Shown: positions 1 through 12,743, counted from the stretch's first letter. The stretch: DNA of 64,000 bases from Gadus chalcogrammus (GCF_026213295.1 NC_079419.1:15624886-15688885); one strand, 5' to 3'. The notes: generated from the sequence alone by a model not told the origin. Numbers and translations are program-made.

Positions 1-299
1 ACCCATGTCTCCTCAAAAGGAAGGTGAATGCAACACGTCGATGGAAAAGGGCTGAGAGGGAGTGGGCCTACACTTGGGGTTGTTATTTATTATTATATTA
101 TTTAATATTATTATATTATTTTATATATTCAAAAAAATGAAATTGTCTATTATCTTCTTAATCATCTGGTCTCTCTGTTTGCATCTCGTAATCATATCTT
201 CAGAGCAGCTGAGAAAAATCTAGTCATGCTTTTTGCATATACCTTATCTATTTTCGGGCATTTCCACACGGGTACAGCAAAGCTTTTACTGTAGACAGA
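1..299 (+). other. AT-rich sequence, possibly a degraded 5' part of the adjacent LINE
   Basis: Positions 3-75 can be read as LLKRKVNATRRWKRAEREW, which resembles the basic linker between endonuclease and reverse transcriptase in L2-type elements. The reading is short. It is followed by an AT-rich stretch (80-135) and sequence with stops in this frame. This may be more of the same insertion, interrupted; it is weak evidence. Confidence 0.25.
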
Positions 300-2210
300 T
301 TGTAAGGAACTTCTTCCAACGGTGGGGCCTGCAATCCTCTCGCTTATGAATCTTTCATTTTCAACAGGAATTGTTCCCTCCAATTTCAAGGCTGCGGTGT
401 TAAAACCGCTACTCAAAAAGCCTGGCCTAGATCCTGAATTAGTCAGGAACTATCGGCCTATATCGAATCTGCCCTTCCTTTCCAAGGTACAGGAAAGGAT
501 TGTAGCAAAGCAAATCGTTGATTATCTGACGAGGAACAATCTCTTTGAACCTTTCCAGTCGGGGTTCAGGAATTTCCACTCAACTGAAACTGCTATTACA
601 AGAGTTGTAAATGACATCCTTTTAGCTTTGGATAAAAATACAAGCACAATGCTTGTGCTATTGGATCTGAGCGCTGCGTTTGATACGATCGACCACGGCA
701 CTCTTCTTCACCGTCTTGAACACTATGTTGGTTTCGGGGGTACGGCTCTTGGTTGGCTTGAATCGTACCTCACAGATAGAACCCAATTTTTGCATCATGA
801 GGGTGCAGAATCAAAGCACTGTAAATTGCGCTTTGGCGTACCACAAGGGTCGGTTCTTGGTCCATTACTTTTTGCAATTTAAATGCTTCCCCTGGGCGAC
901 GTTATCCGCGGCTTCGGAATTAGTTTCCATTGCTATGCGGATGACACCCAGCTCTACATTCCTGTAGATTCCGGGGACTCGGCCCAGATTCAAAGGGTTG
1001 AGTCCCGTCTGGCTGCTGTGAAGGGCTGGATGTCACAAAACTTCCTACAGCTTAATACTGGGAAGACAGAGCTGATAGTTATCGGCTCGAAGCGGGACCG
1101 GGAAGAGTTTGAGGATGTCTCTCTGTGGTTGGATGGCTTCGCCATCCCACAGAGTGCGTCCGTCAAAAATCTTGGTGTCCTGTTTGACCCTCAATTATGC
1201 TTTGACCAACATATAAGAAGTATAACTAGAATTGCCTTTTTCCATCTGAGAAACATTGCAAGAATCAGACCAATGTTATCTGCAGTGGATGCAGAGACAC
1301 TGATTCATGCATTTGTTTCGTCAACATTGCACTATTGCAATGCACTGTTCTCGGGATTACCGAACTCTACCACAAAAAGTTTACAGCTGGTACACAATGC
1401 GGCAGCTAGACTGCTGACCAGAACGAGAAAGTTTGATCATATTACACCTATTCTCGCCTCTTTACACTGGCTACCAATAACTTTCGGATCAGACATTAAG
1501 GTGCTATTGCTAACCTATAAAGCCTTGCATGGATTATCTCCATCCTACCTGAAGGACCTGATTATTCCTTATAGTCCTTCTCGGTCCCTCCGGTCTTCGG
1601 GAGCGGGCCTTCTTTCATTGCCGAAGGTTAAAAAGAAATCGGCTGGACAGAGAGCGTTTGCCTATCGAGCCCCAAGCCTATGGAATAGGCTGCCATCAGT
1701 GATCAGGGAAGCTGACTCTGTGGAGCTATTCAAAGGAAAGCTCAAAACGCACCTCTATAATCTTGCATTTGGAGTGTGAAAACGACAGATGCGAAATGAA
1801 GACTACTCTGTTTGCTTGTGCTTTTCTTATTACATTATACATTCCCACCATGTACTTTTTCCGTTCTAATTCACTATTCTGTCTGTTCTAGCGTGTTGCG
1901 GGTACTGGACTGGATGCCTGGACTCTCCTCATGGATAACCGGCCAGAACCCCATCACCATTTTAATATGATGTGCATGTATTTACCTGTATGTCAATTGT
2001 GGCACCCATTGCACTCCTGACCATCCCTGGAAGAAGGGATCCCCTACACTGCGTTTCTTCTCAAGATTTCTTCCTTGCTGATTCAAGGGTTTTTTTTCTT
2101 GCCCGTGTGGGGGCATGGGTAAAGGGGGGTGTCACAAATATTTGGCCTGTTAAGCCCTTTGAGACTGTAATGGTGATTAAGGGCTATACAAATAAAATTG
2201 AATTGAATTG
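300..2210 (+). mobile_element. 5'-truncated L2/CR1-clade non-LTR retrotransposon (LINE), reverse transcriptase interrupted by one stop
   Basis: The frame from about 307 to 1779 encodes the reverse transcriptase and C-terminal part of a LINE ORF2. It reads NYRPISNLPFLSK, then the catalytic A motif LLDLSAAFDTIDH (about 661-699), then FGVPQGSVLGPLLF (about 832-873), then YADD at 934-945. The C-terminal part ends with FAYRAPSLWNRLPS and a typical LINE tail. One in-frame TAA at 880-882 splits the frame where relatives usually have a tyrosine; otherwise the frame is open. The 3' UTR runs to a short AATTG-repeat tail at about 2195-2210, as in fish L2-type elements. The endonuclease domain is absent, so the copy is 5'-truncated. 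It lies antisense to the kisspeptin receptor, presumably in its intron 2. The exact clade (L2, Maui or a related group) is from memory of motifs. Confidence 0.88.
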
Positions 2211-3915
2211 TAGAATCAAAGTGTTTCATCGTGCATCAACAGGCTGACAATTGGGTTGACGTCAATGCGCTGAGATTTTTTTATCAGAAGAAGCCAATGC
2301 ACCCTTACAGTCCGCTGTCTTGTAAAATTGCATTATAAATAAGAACAGACTAATCTAAAAAATGTAAACTGTTGAAAAAGGACGGGTAGTTCTTGCTTAT
2401 GAATGACACAGAGTCAAATGCTTCATCCAATGCCTTGTGTATGTGTGAGGTTGTTGAGATAAGGTTGCAGTAGCACTGCATTTTTGTTGATATATAGCGA
2501 GAGAGTGTTAAGGTCCATGATGTCCATGATGACCAGAGGATCATCAAGGACAGCAGACTCTCCTGCACCTGCTGTGATGGGCTACTATGTTTCTGTCTGA
2601 TCAAATATTCAGTTCCTTAAGAGGGTTAAGTCTGCAGTGTGTATAACTAATTGGCATCTAATTGAATGAACTTGGCGGAAATTATATATAATATTCATAG
2701 GTATGGACATTATATATATGGGAGTTGCGAACACACTTGGAAAAATCATCTAAAGGCGTCTTATCTCTTTTTACATTTTGTTTTAAGGCAACAGCTAGTT
2801 TTGGTTCCGTTCAAATCAAAATCAATTAGTTGCCTTTTGCTCTCTTAATCTAATAATAAACTGATCAATAGAGCAGTACAAAGCCACATGTGAAAAGTGG
2901 GAGGTCTTACAACACGGTTGTACGATTTTTTACAACATGGTTGAAAGAGGACCACCTTTTCACATTTCGGGGCACCCAAGAAGGGGAAAGAAGCAATGGA
3001 TTAGAAGAAGATTTTTAGATAGTGACACAAGCTGACGCAGTAAAAAAGATAGCCGAATGATGGGTCTAAATAATAAATAAATTATAAAAACCCTGAAAGA
3101 ACAAGATTTATATAGTCCAAAGAGTAGTTATCTTAAGAAAACTAAATGCAATTATTTTCAGTGTTCAAAAAGAAAGCCTACCCCTTGAAGTGAAAATGTG
3201 TGTGTGTCTGCCGTTTCTCTTGCCTGGATGGCAGACCTACCTCAAAGGCTCATTCCCTTTTTAGAATGAAGTTCATAAAGTCCTTCTGGCTATTCTTTGT
3301 TTAAACAGCACTTAACTCATTACTTGTTATCGTCTTCACTGTTTCAATCCCCCCCTCCCTCCCCCAACCATCTTCATTTTGAACCTACCTCTCGTCTTCA
3401 ATTTAATAGATCTCCCCGGGAAGATAATAAGCAATAAGCTTCAAAGAAGTCAATCTTTAGTTCTTATCAAAATTACAGGAAACATTTTGGAACACAGATG
3501 TTCTCGGACTCTGGCACCATTTTGACTAGTTATGAATAATATTTGAGTTCAAACAAACTTTGCAGCTATTTCTGCTTATTTTCATGCATCTGTGTAATAT
3601 GGGTCAATTAATACGATTTGTAAATATTGGAAAGGCGGCAAAAACTATTTCTCTTTGGATACCTTAAACCCCTTTAATAATTTGATTCTAAATAGTGGAC
3701 TTCATTTTGTATTAGATTTAGTATGTGTTTAAGTTCTACATGAGGAAGCCTCAACCAATAACACAGAGGTGCAACTGCCACTTGGCACAGGTGCAGCTTG
3801 TTAAACTAATTGCAGGGGTTCTAATTTTTGTACCACTTAATGATATACAACCAAAGAGATAAGCGATAAAAGACAGTCCCACATGGACAAGTGCCTTTAA
3901 TTTATCACAAAGTCA
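2211..3915. other. Non-coding stretch, no gene recognised
   Basis: The sequence is AT-rich with stops in all frames and only short chance ORFs. I looked here on the minus strand for the third exon of the kisspeptin receptor (the DRY-like TM3 end and second intracellular loop) and did not see it. Confidence 0.6.
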
Positions 3916-3923
3916 CTTTGAAT

Positions 3924-4432
3924 TAGGGATGGGTCGGTCGCGAACGATTCGTTCACAACGAACGAATCCCGAAGGTGAACGACGAGAACTGATTCCCAAA
4001 ACAAGAATACGTTTTATTTTTATTTTGTTCTACAACACAATTGAATGCTTTAATAAAGTATTGATTTAACTACCATGGAAATGGTCGAACTGCGTCGTAT
4101 AGGCAAATGCTACAGAAATGTGCTTTTTTTGTTTTCCGAGCGCACCGTTACTGACATTTTTTTTAGTTTCCGTTTTCTGTTCCACCGTGCGGTGCGGTTC
4201 GATTTCGGTGCGGCCTGGCACAGCTCAATTACGGCTGGCGTTTCGACCGCCGACAGTACCCTTATGGTAGGGCAGTCTGTGAAAAAGCCTTAATTGGCGG
4301 GCGTACCCAATACTTATAAGCACTGTCAAATGACGTAATCTGATTAAACGAACAAATTAAACGAACAAATCGTGATAGTGAACAGAACTGAAAAAACTGA
4401 TTCCCGGAAAATAATCATTTTGCCCATCCCTA
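3924..4432. mobile_element. Non-autonomous hAT-type MITE (509 bp)
   Basis: The ends are inverted repeats: the left begins TAGGGATGGG and the right ends CCCATCCCTA. The element is flanked by 8-bp direct repeats, CTTTGAAT (3916-3923) and CTTTGTAT (4433-4440), which differ at one base. An 8-bp target duplication with short terminal inverted repeats is the hAT signature. The inside has several small CGAAC/GTTCG palindromes near the left end and no transposase. It lies about 160 bp from exon 2 of the kisspeptin receptor, presumably in intron 2. Confidence 0.85.
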
Positions 4433-4595
4433 CTTTGTATAGTGTGAGCAGCAAGGTCAAATGTAAGAAGTATTTCCATAATTAGGGGTAAAACACCTGC
4501 TGAAAAGAGGCGCCACACATTTGTGTTTGAAATTGCCAAGGATGAATCGTGTATCAAATAACAGGAAATGAGTTCGAACAAAGTCAAGCTCTCAC

Positions 4596-6249
4596 CTGCT
4601 GAAGAAAGGCGACAAATTTGCACATGAAGTCGCCAAAGATCCAACCAGGGAGGGGGTAGAGCGTGGCAGTGAAGGGCACACAGCACACCAGGAAGGTGAT
4701 GTCTGTGGCAGCAAGGTTTGCTGTAGATTAAGAAAGACAAATATTAAGGGTTTGTCACAAACACACTCCTGCTTCCAGTCATCCATTTATCCTCAAGGCT
4801 TGACCCCTAACTTTAAACAGAACATTACTGTGGCATCGACTGAACATTAAGATAAACATTTCAATCAAGATTTTTGTATATGTTATCCGCTGAGTGACAG
4901 TTGATGTAATTTGATGTGTGTTCGGGGATATCATCATTCAATTCTTATAAAGTGTTGATTTATGTGTGGACACATATGTCTACCATGTCTCCAGTTTAAA
5001 CTCAAAATAAATATTCCAGCTTCAAGGCAACCACCTGGCAGAGTCTTTTATCAGTGTAATGTGTGATTAATAAGATTTCTGGTGAATCACATTGGAGCAA
5101 TGTGATTAAGTGTTCACAATAAGCCAAGCTTGCCTAAAGTGCTAAAGTGAGGATGTTTTGTTTGTGTCAGAGAACCGCTTCATCAAATGATTAACGGTTG
5201 TTTTTCAGATGTTTCAGAGCATCTTACTGGCTGAAGGCAGGAAATCATTATTCGTTGTACAATATCTACATCTTTATAGATAACCATTTCTTCTCCACCT
5301 GATTATGAACAGCTGTGCATAATTTATCCCAGCAGGAAGCAGAGATTGAATGGGCCCTACCAATCTGATATTGCAATGTGATTTACACTATTAAAAACAG
5401 GAAATTAACGGTTTAAATTCCAAGCAGGAAAAATGACAAACTACATTGACTTAAGGCTGTTGTTCATGGTCAAGGTTATTTGTGGATATGTATATGAAGC
5501 GATGTTTCTGAGTATTAAACAGTCTTGAGTGTATAGGTGAGTGTAATACGGAAGTGCCTTGGCATATTACATTATTCCAAGTAGAAATTCACATCATGTA
5601 CACTGTGATGTGATGGGAATGCAACATGCATCGACGCACACTCTCACCCATTTCCACACACACGCACACACATGCAAAAGTTGAAACGTTGACGCCACCT
5701 TGTTGAAATAACCTTCACTATCAATCCCTCCGTTTCAATTGGAATTCTGGGGAGGTGGCAGATATGGTTGGAGAGCTATCAGAACCCATTTAGAAAATCA
5801 ATCACGTTCGGCAAACGTCAGTATGCCCTGAATACCAGGTATGGGCAGGGAAACTTCCACTGGGACCGGACTTGATTGTCAGGACATCAATCTTTGTAAC
5901 TTGACAACCTTTCTCACATGTTCATTTTCTTCATTTGATAGGTTCACAGGTTAATATGGGTCACTCATAATGATTTGTTCCCAGTAGGGTGTTCTTGTTA
6001 TCGTCCCTCAGCATCTGAAACACCTGCAGTAAAAGACTGCATGAAAAAACGAATAATATTCTACAGGGACTGTTTAGTGTTATTTGGTTATTTCTTGTTA
6101 TCAGACCACTCTAATCCTGCATCATGCAGATTAATACATAGAAGCCTCTAGCAGCAAATATTATATCCTATATCAAAATAAAACGAAAAAGAGAAAAATG
6201 TTAACATCCTACACCTACCTACTTAAAAAACGGATATATATATGCATAT

Positions 6250-6298
<49 letters not shown>

Positions 6299-6765
6299 GA
6301 TATTAAGTTCTCAGCAAAAAAGCAGAAGCAGCCTGTCTACTCTGCAAATTGAACTTAATACCCAAATATTTCATTTTTATTCAAATCGCATAAAGTAAAA
6401 CTCGTGCTTTTTCTTGTCGAACAACCAAACGACTCTGCCCGGGATATTTCCATCACGAGCAGTGGCCAGTCGCCCTGCCTCCACTCACCGATGTAGAAGT
6501 TGGTGGCGGTCCTCATCTGCCGGTGTTTGGAAATGACGTAGATGACCAGAGAGTTCCCCACCAGGCCCACCAGCATGATCAGGGAGAAGAAAAGGGGCAC
6601 CAGCCAGGCGTCCGTGAGGAAGGGGTGCTGCTCCCCATCCTCCTGGCCCCCGACACCCCCCCTTCCCTCCCTGCCCAGGGAAGAGTTCCAACGGGAGCGG
6701 TTGTCCCACGACGGACCCTCGGTGGAGTTCCACAGCTCCTCGGAGGAGGAGGTGGAGGCGAACAT
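4596..6765 (-). CDS. kissr2: Kisspeptin receptor (GPR54 family, teleost kissr2-like), coding exons 1 and 2 only (partial)
   Basis: This is a class A G protein-coupled receptor for kisspeptin neuropeptides, acting at the plasma membrane of neuroendocrine cells and coupling through Gq in known family members. Exon 1 is 6765-6489 (277 bp, residues 1-92) and ends at the donor GTGAGTGG. Exon 2 is 4720-4596 (125 bp, residues 93-134), between an acceptor ending TCTACAG and the donor GTGAGAG. The exons join in phase 1 within Ala93. Residues 1-50 are an acidic/glycine-rich extracellular tail with sequons at N13, N22 and N27. TM1 is about 54-78 with the conserved GN at 70-71. TM2 contains NLAATD (Asp99 = position 2.50) and [15 protein letters not shown]. 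Cys126 is the TM3 disulphide cysteine. The segment SSEELWNST and TM1-TM2 match fish GPR54/kissr2 as I remember it. A purine stands at -3 of the chosen ATG. Exons for TM3-TM7 were not found between 1 and 4595 and probably lie left of the window. Confidence 0.92.
4721..6488 (-). other. Intron 1 of the kisspeptin receptor gene
   Basis: This 1768-bp intron has a consensus donor (GTGAGT, read on the minus strand next to 6489) and an acceptor CTACAG next to 4720. It is AT-rich and contains an (AT)n tract. No other gene was seen inside. Confidence 0.85.
6233..6295. repeat. (AT)n microsatellite
   Basis: About 60 bp of nearly pure AT/TA repeat with a few TAC/TGC interruptions at the left, inside intron 1 of the kisspeptin receptor gene. 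Confidence 0.95.
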
Positions 6766-8035
6766 TGCGGATGCAGAATAGAGTGGATTCTTAATCCCGG
6801 TGCTAGTAATAGGATGAGGGTAAGGGGGAGGAGAGGGGAGTCTTGCCTCTCTCTTTTACGTCAGGGGATGGCAGAGCGAGACAGGTGCACAGGAAAGTGG
6901 CCTCGCAGAATGAATAAATTGGTAATCGACTGAGAAGATATAATGACAAGAGACTGGAATAATCTGAGGTTTACACAATGGTAGAGATATGGCAAGCACA
7001 GAGAGAGAGAAAGGGAGATCAGAGACAGAGAGAGAGCGGGGAGATGGATGGAGGAGAGTAAGGGGTGATTTAGCAGAGCGGGGTGGGTGGGGTGCAACTT
7101 GACTCAATCTGAACTAACAGAAACCGACGATCAATGGAGCGGAATCAAAGGAATGTTGGAGAAGCAGGATGTGATTGAAGTGTGTGAGTGAGTGGGGGTG
7201 GAGGAAGATAACAAGCTACGACAGCAGAGACAAAAGGCAAGAGCAGCCTCTGCTCAGCCCCCCAGCTGTTTTCCCCCCTCTAACAAACACGAGGAGGAGC
7301 TATTAACCGTGTCACTGCTGCTTCCATCAGGTGGCAAGTCAGGGGTCTCCTTGCCTCACCGCCCAAGAACCATGCATCAACAAAGTAAAGTGTGTCCAGC
7401 GACACGTGGACGAGAGGCCACCCTCCCCATGTCACTGCCAAACAGGCCGGCTCTTGCGCTCACATAGTTCTCTGTGTGTTACCTGACGACCGAGCGAGCA
7501 GCACTGGAGACGTGTTACCCAGAGCGGTCGGCAGACCGGTGAATGGAGTTCTCGCAGGGCAGGTTGAGGGGCTTTCCAGCCAAGACAAAAACAAACCAGA
7601 CTTTGTCAACATTGGTGTTTTGGCTTTCGTTTTCTTTTCTCTTCTTCTCTTTTCTTTGGTACTATCTAGTACCTTTTCTTGGTTGCACAATCAGGAGTCC
7701 GACAGCATTTGAGCGTGTCCGGTGTGTTAGAGTTATAATCAGTCGCTTCTCTTCCTTCCCTCAGCCATTTCTTCCCCGCAGAGTGGATAATTCCAGACCT
7801 TTAACAAGGAACTCACAGTGGTTCTCTCTGCAGTGGATCCGCTGTGGAAATGCTCTGGATTCATCCTGTCTCCAGCGTCATTTGTCTCTGTCGCCCCCCA
7901 GCAGTGCTGACCTGTATCGGTTCGGTTCCCTGGCTGTTTCTCAAATTGTCAACGAACTGAGCTTAGAGCGAGGGAGATGTCAATGGTATTATAGCCGACG
8001 CAAGGACTCTCACTCTCATGCTCTCTCACGCGCGC
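6766..8035. other. Upstream region of the kisspeptin receptor; 5' UTR/promoter not resolvable
   Basis: Purine-rich on the plus strand (GGAGG and GAGAGA runs at 6830-7090), then mixed sequence. Some of it is likely 5' UTR and promoter of the minus-strand receptor gene, but no TATA box, exon or other landmark can be defended. Frames running through it are low-complexity. Confidence 0.4.
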
Positions 8036-8356
<321 letters not shown>

Positions 8357-8795
8357 CCCTCTCATGCACGCGATCCCTCATTTACCAGTCTCTTTATTCC
8401 AAATCCAACTACTATGAAAAGCACCCCAGATGGCATTAACGTCTCGGAAGGCATTCATTATGTGGGTTATGTTGATCCATAGCCCTACAATAAATCCATA
8501 TGAACCAACCATCAACACTTTTTAGTAGTCAAATAAATATTTACGATATACTAGCACCCCCTATCAATAGTTGTTTCATTAACTATAATTAATACAGCAT
8601 CACCCTAACCAGCGCATTAGGTGCATGGTCCCAGGCTCAGGAGTCATCAAATAGAGGCCATATAGTGTCTTTATAACCCGGCCTTGAAAGTCCTGGACAA
8701 GAAGAGAAAAGATATCATTACTGCCAAATTCGAAGCAAATATAAGATTTTAGGTTTTGCTAATTTTATTTCCTTACATTTAGTTGAATTGGTCAA

Positions 8796-9026
8796 ATGCC
8801 TAAAAAACACTGCCCCCCAACCTCAGTAGATTGCAGACTGGTGTCAACCACCCGTGTAACGTCAAAGGGCAATTGTACCATCTCTTTATGCAAAACATAT
8901 TTTGCAGCAAAAGGCATAAAATTATGGAACACAATGCCAGATCTCTTGAAATTGGTTCCAACTGGCGCCTTCAAAATAAATGCAAAATTGTGGCTAATTC
9001 AGCAACAATCATGCTTGCATACTTAG
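8796..9026 (+). pseudogene. Fossil LINE ORF2 C-terminal fragment
   Basis: The 76-residue frame contains YFAAKGIKLWNTMPDLLK followed by a lysine/leucine helix. This resembles the conserved C-terminal tail of LINE ORF2 proteins (aromatic-x-G-x-K/S-LWNSLP, as in FAYRAPSLWNRLPS of the LINE at 300-2210). No reverse transcriptase core is present, so this is at most a short relic of a different element. The call rests on one motif. Confidence 0.5.
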
Positions 9027-9354
9027 TTTCTTTAACAATGTACTATCTGTGTGTCTTCTTTCTTTTATTTCATTCCAATTTTCTTTGGGAAACTTTTTAA
9101 TAATGTTAATCTGGTATTATTATTTTTAAACAAAAGCTCCACTAGGGATAAGTGTGGTAAATTAGCTTTGGCTAGAAACACTACGAAACAAACATCGGAT
9201 GACTGCCTCATGCTTTCCTTAAATGAATAAATTAGTTACAGGTAAATAAACAGACTAATGACCTTGCTTTGGTGGACAACATTATCCTCCTCAGCGTCCT
9301 CACACCATTGCCAAAAATGCTGACATGCTTTGCTAGCAACACTCAGAAACCATA

Positions 9355-9418
9355 ACAACGAAGCAACGAAGCAACGAAGCAACGAAGCAACAAAGCAACG
9401 AAGCAACGAAGCAACGAA
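9355..9418. repeat. 8-bp tandem repeat AAGCAACG (about 8 copies)
   Basis: The 8-mer AAGCAACG repeats head to tail with one A/G substitution. It sits 40 bp before a long G run. Confidence 0.93.
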
Positions 9419-9458
9419 GACGCCCCTGGGTGCTGACCTTCCTGTCCGGCGAGGGTCA

Positions 9459-9485
9459 GGGGGGGGGGGGGGGGGGGGGGGGGGG
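9459..9485. repeat. Homopolymer run of 27 G
   Basis: An uninterrupted G run on the plus strand, followed by a TG-rich stretch. It could form a G-quadruplex, and its length in an assembly is unreliable. Confidence 0.95.
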
Positions 9486-9639
9486 TATGTGAGTGTGCGC
9501 GTATACATGTGTATGTGTGTGTCTGTTGGTGTCTCACCCAACCACTAAAACAGTGTATGTTCTAGTTAGCATTCTGGACTGGCCGGACGGGACCTTTAGG
9601 ACACATGAGCAGTAGCAGTAGGAGAGAAGTGTTGGAGGG

Positions 9640-9830
9640 AATGAGGATCAGTGATGTGGCATCAATGTCCTGCAGGGGTTAAGAGGAGAGGAATGGGGAG
9701 GAGACGAGTGAAGCAGACAGAGTGGTGAGGAGGAGAAAAATGGAGAGGACATGAGAGGAGGAGAGGAGAGGGGGGACGGGGAGTAAAGGAGACAGTGAAG
9801 GAGAGGAGAGGAGCTCAAGGCAACAGGACA
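9640..9830. repeat. Purine-rich GGAGAGGA low-complexity tract
   Basis: Irregular GAGGAG/GGAGAG repeats on the plus strand. Frames through it have no family resemblance. Confidence 0.7.
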
Positions 9831-12740
9831 TGGACTGTTAAGTTGATTGTGTAAAGTTAGATATGATAGCATAGTAATAGTCGCAAGTAAGTTTTACATC
9901 TTTATTAAGATAACTTGAAAAATTAAGTGTTTATTTTGGTTGTTAAAAATATCTATTTTGGGGTTTGTGTGGTTGATGGCTGGTTTAAGAAGCCTCACCT
10001 GGCCTGAGTCAGACTGATTAGACTCTGTGGCTAGAGGAGTTGCCTGTGGTGCATAGGGCAATCAATGTACACAGGATAGACCTGCCATCACCACGCAAGC
10101 AGAGCTCTTTCATGTCAGCATTCACCACCTGCTCTGAATGCAACAGACTTCCAGTTCTGCAATTAACCTGTTTTCTTCAACTCCTCTGCGTGTCCTTAGA
10201 GCCCGGTAATGTGTGTGGGTGGTGTGCAGTATTTTTATCACATAAAAATATGATATATATATATATATATATATATATAAATTTTTGAGGTTGGTTGGTC
10301 GCGGCATCTACGTTTAGACTGCCGCTGTGCGTGTGACTCATAAAACACAGATGTAAAAAAATACATCTTTGTGACCTCCTGGGCTCTCTGAGATTTTCCT
10401 CAGTCGATAAATACAGGACTGCACTGGTGGCTGTTTGTTTTGAGACATGTTCAGAGCCAATAATGAGAACCCTGTCTTTAACAAGTCTTTGGACAGCCAG
10501 CTTATGATGTTGTAAAGGCAGCTAAGTCTTAAAGCTTATTTACTGGTGTCAGAGTGTTTGATAGACTGGTACAGCTGTGTATCAGCTGTGTAGCTATGCT
10601 AGGAAATGTTGTCATAGCAGATGATCAATCCCGAGAGTTATATGTAAGCCTACAGGATGACCAGGTCCTCAGATGGATCTTCGTGGTACTCCATATTTGG
10701 TCTGAGCAGTTGGTGAGGTAAAATCAACATAAAAAAAAATCCTGTTAGCTAAATCAATGAAAATTAGCCTGGAGCAGTTCCAGTAGCACTGTTTTAGTCT
10801 GCTATAAGGATTTCACTGAAGTAGAGCAACCTATGCGCCGGAGCCTGCAGCTATGGGTAAATCATTTTTGACTCTAGGGCAGTTTCTAGTGCTTGTCATT
10901 TAGTGCTTGTAGAAGCGGGTCCCGACATTATTTGTCAATTATGAATATTGTATGGCTCAGTTTTGTTTTTTTCATGTTTGCTAATGTGAATGATAATTCC
11001 TTGTTTGTTCTGGTTTGTTCAATGTGTATAATATTCAGTGCTTATTAACATTCAATATATTTTTTTAATAATCTAAATACATGCATAAATTCATTACAGC
11101 AAAACCTTGCAACGCATTGCTGTGGTCGCCCTACCTCGCAACCTTCTGGCTTGTATTTCAGGAAATTGGCAATTTGCCAAATATATATTTTTTTCTCTCA
11201 CTTATCAATAATTGAGAGCATTAACTGCTTTATTCCCTGTGTTCTGCTGTCTTCCTCCCGGTGAACAGAGCAGGGCTGGGGGGACGTGCACAGAATGTCC
11301 AATTAGCTCCCCAGCGTTTCATAGGACAATGTGTCCAGGTGTCTTCCCTGCATTGCCTTTGAGACTGCCGAACAGTGATGGGGCCCTACTGCACAAAGGG
11401 GAAAGTGGAAACCAATAGCTTTCCATTGCTATTTTTTTGCAGACACGTTTCAACAAAGCGGTTTACAGTGAAAGGGCATTTTAGATTTAGATTTTCTCAG
11501 ATACATTTCATTAACGAGCAGATAAGCACCTTACCTTAAGGATGGCTACACTGCGTTTTCCTGCCACAGGGAAAATCAACGCAGTGCCTTGTATCTTAGG
11601 TGAGAAAGGTTGGTAAACAATTAGGTTTCTTCTTTCATGTAGGCCCTATTGTCATTTTTTCCAACGCATTTCATGCTCCTAGAGCTACACATTCAGGCAA
11701 AATGTTTCATAGGAGGAATTCTCCCGAGGTACAAATGTCTTGCATATCTGTGTAACAACCAATTACAATTTTCCTTGAGTTTGTGGGCGGACGGAAGATG
11801 GAAGACAAGATCTGTATGTAGGCTTCACCCAGGGATTATTTAATGTTACATAAAGCGTGATTCAGACCACCCCCGTACTGTTTTGTCTAGCAACGTCACA
11901 TGGCCTATAATATGAATAAGGGGGAATTCTGCTCAGCCTCTTTTTTATTACTAGAAATTTTGCTAAGATACAGGCTGCTGAACTCCATGCCGGCTTCATG
12001 CATTTCGCTTTATCATTAGGTTATATAATTCCGTCAAGGAGCGATGGTAGGAGCAAATGTCACCGAATAAATCTGACATTTGCAGTGCAGGAAAACTAAA
12101 TCAAATAACCTAATCTCTGTCCAATTTTAACAAAAACATTTTTATTGTGTTGACAAATCCCTCCTCTAGACAATACCACTTCAGACACATTGTTCAAGAC
12201 GTTCAATATTAGAAATGCAGGCAAGCCTGTCTCTCTGAGTAGTTTCCATTCTCTGCCTTTCCACAAGATGTCCTTAGACTATATCCTCCCAGCGTCACTG
12301 GTTCTACCACTCTCATCTGCAATCACTTCACACCTGAGCTTCCTTGTAAATCTTCCCACCTGAACCTCATTCCTTCATTAGTCTCTCCCATATGTGCCAG
12401 TTCACTTCCGTTCTTCACTCGTCGGTTCGTTATAATTGTCACGTCCCTTTGACATTGCATTTCTCTTTTTTTCTTTTCTATGCAAGGTTCTGGAACTGAG
12501 ATTCAGAGTTTCCTTATTGAAGTCGTTTTGTTAAATTTTCCCCAGTTCTCGTGTGCGTTTGGTCTCATCACTCCATCACATGTCCCTGCTGCCCTGCTAG
12601 CACTCGTCGTGACAGAAAATGAGAAATGCAAGATTATTCAAACTCAACGCTGTTTATTGTGCATGTAGAAACACAGAGGCCCGTCATTAAAAGACAATAA
12701 TAAAAGTGAAATATATAATAAATAATTAAGAGTGTGTGAG
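9831..12740. other. Non-coding stretch, no gene recognised
   Basis: AT-rich sequence with only chance ORFs. An (AT)n tract lies at 10253-10279. No RNA gene, exon or transposon end was recognised. Confidence 0.6.
10253..10279. repeat. (AT)n microsatellite
   Basis: Perfect AT repeat of about 13 units. Confidence 0.93.
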
Positions 12741-12743
12741 TGT

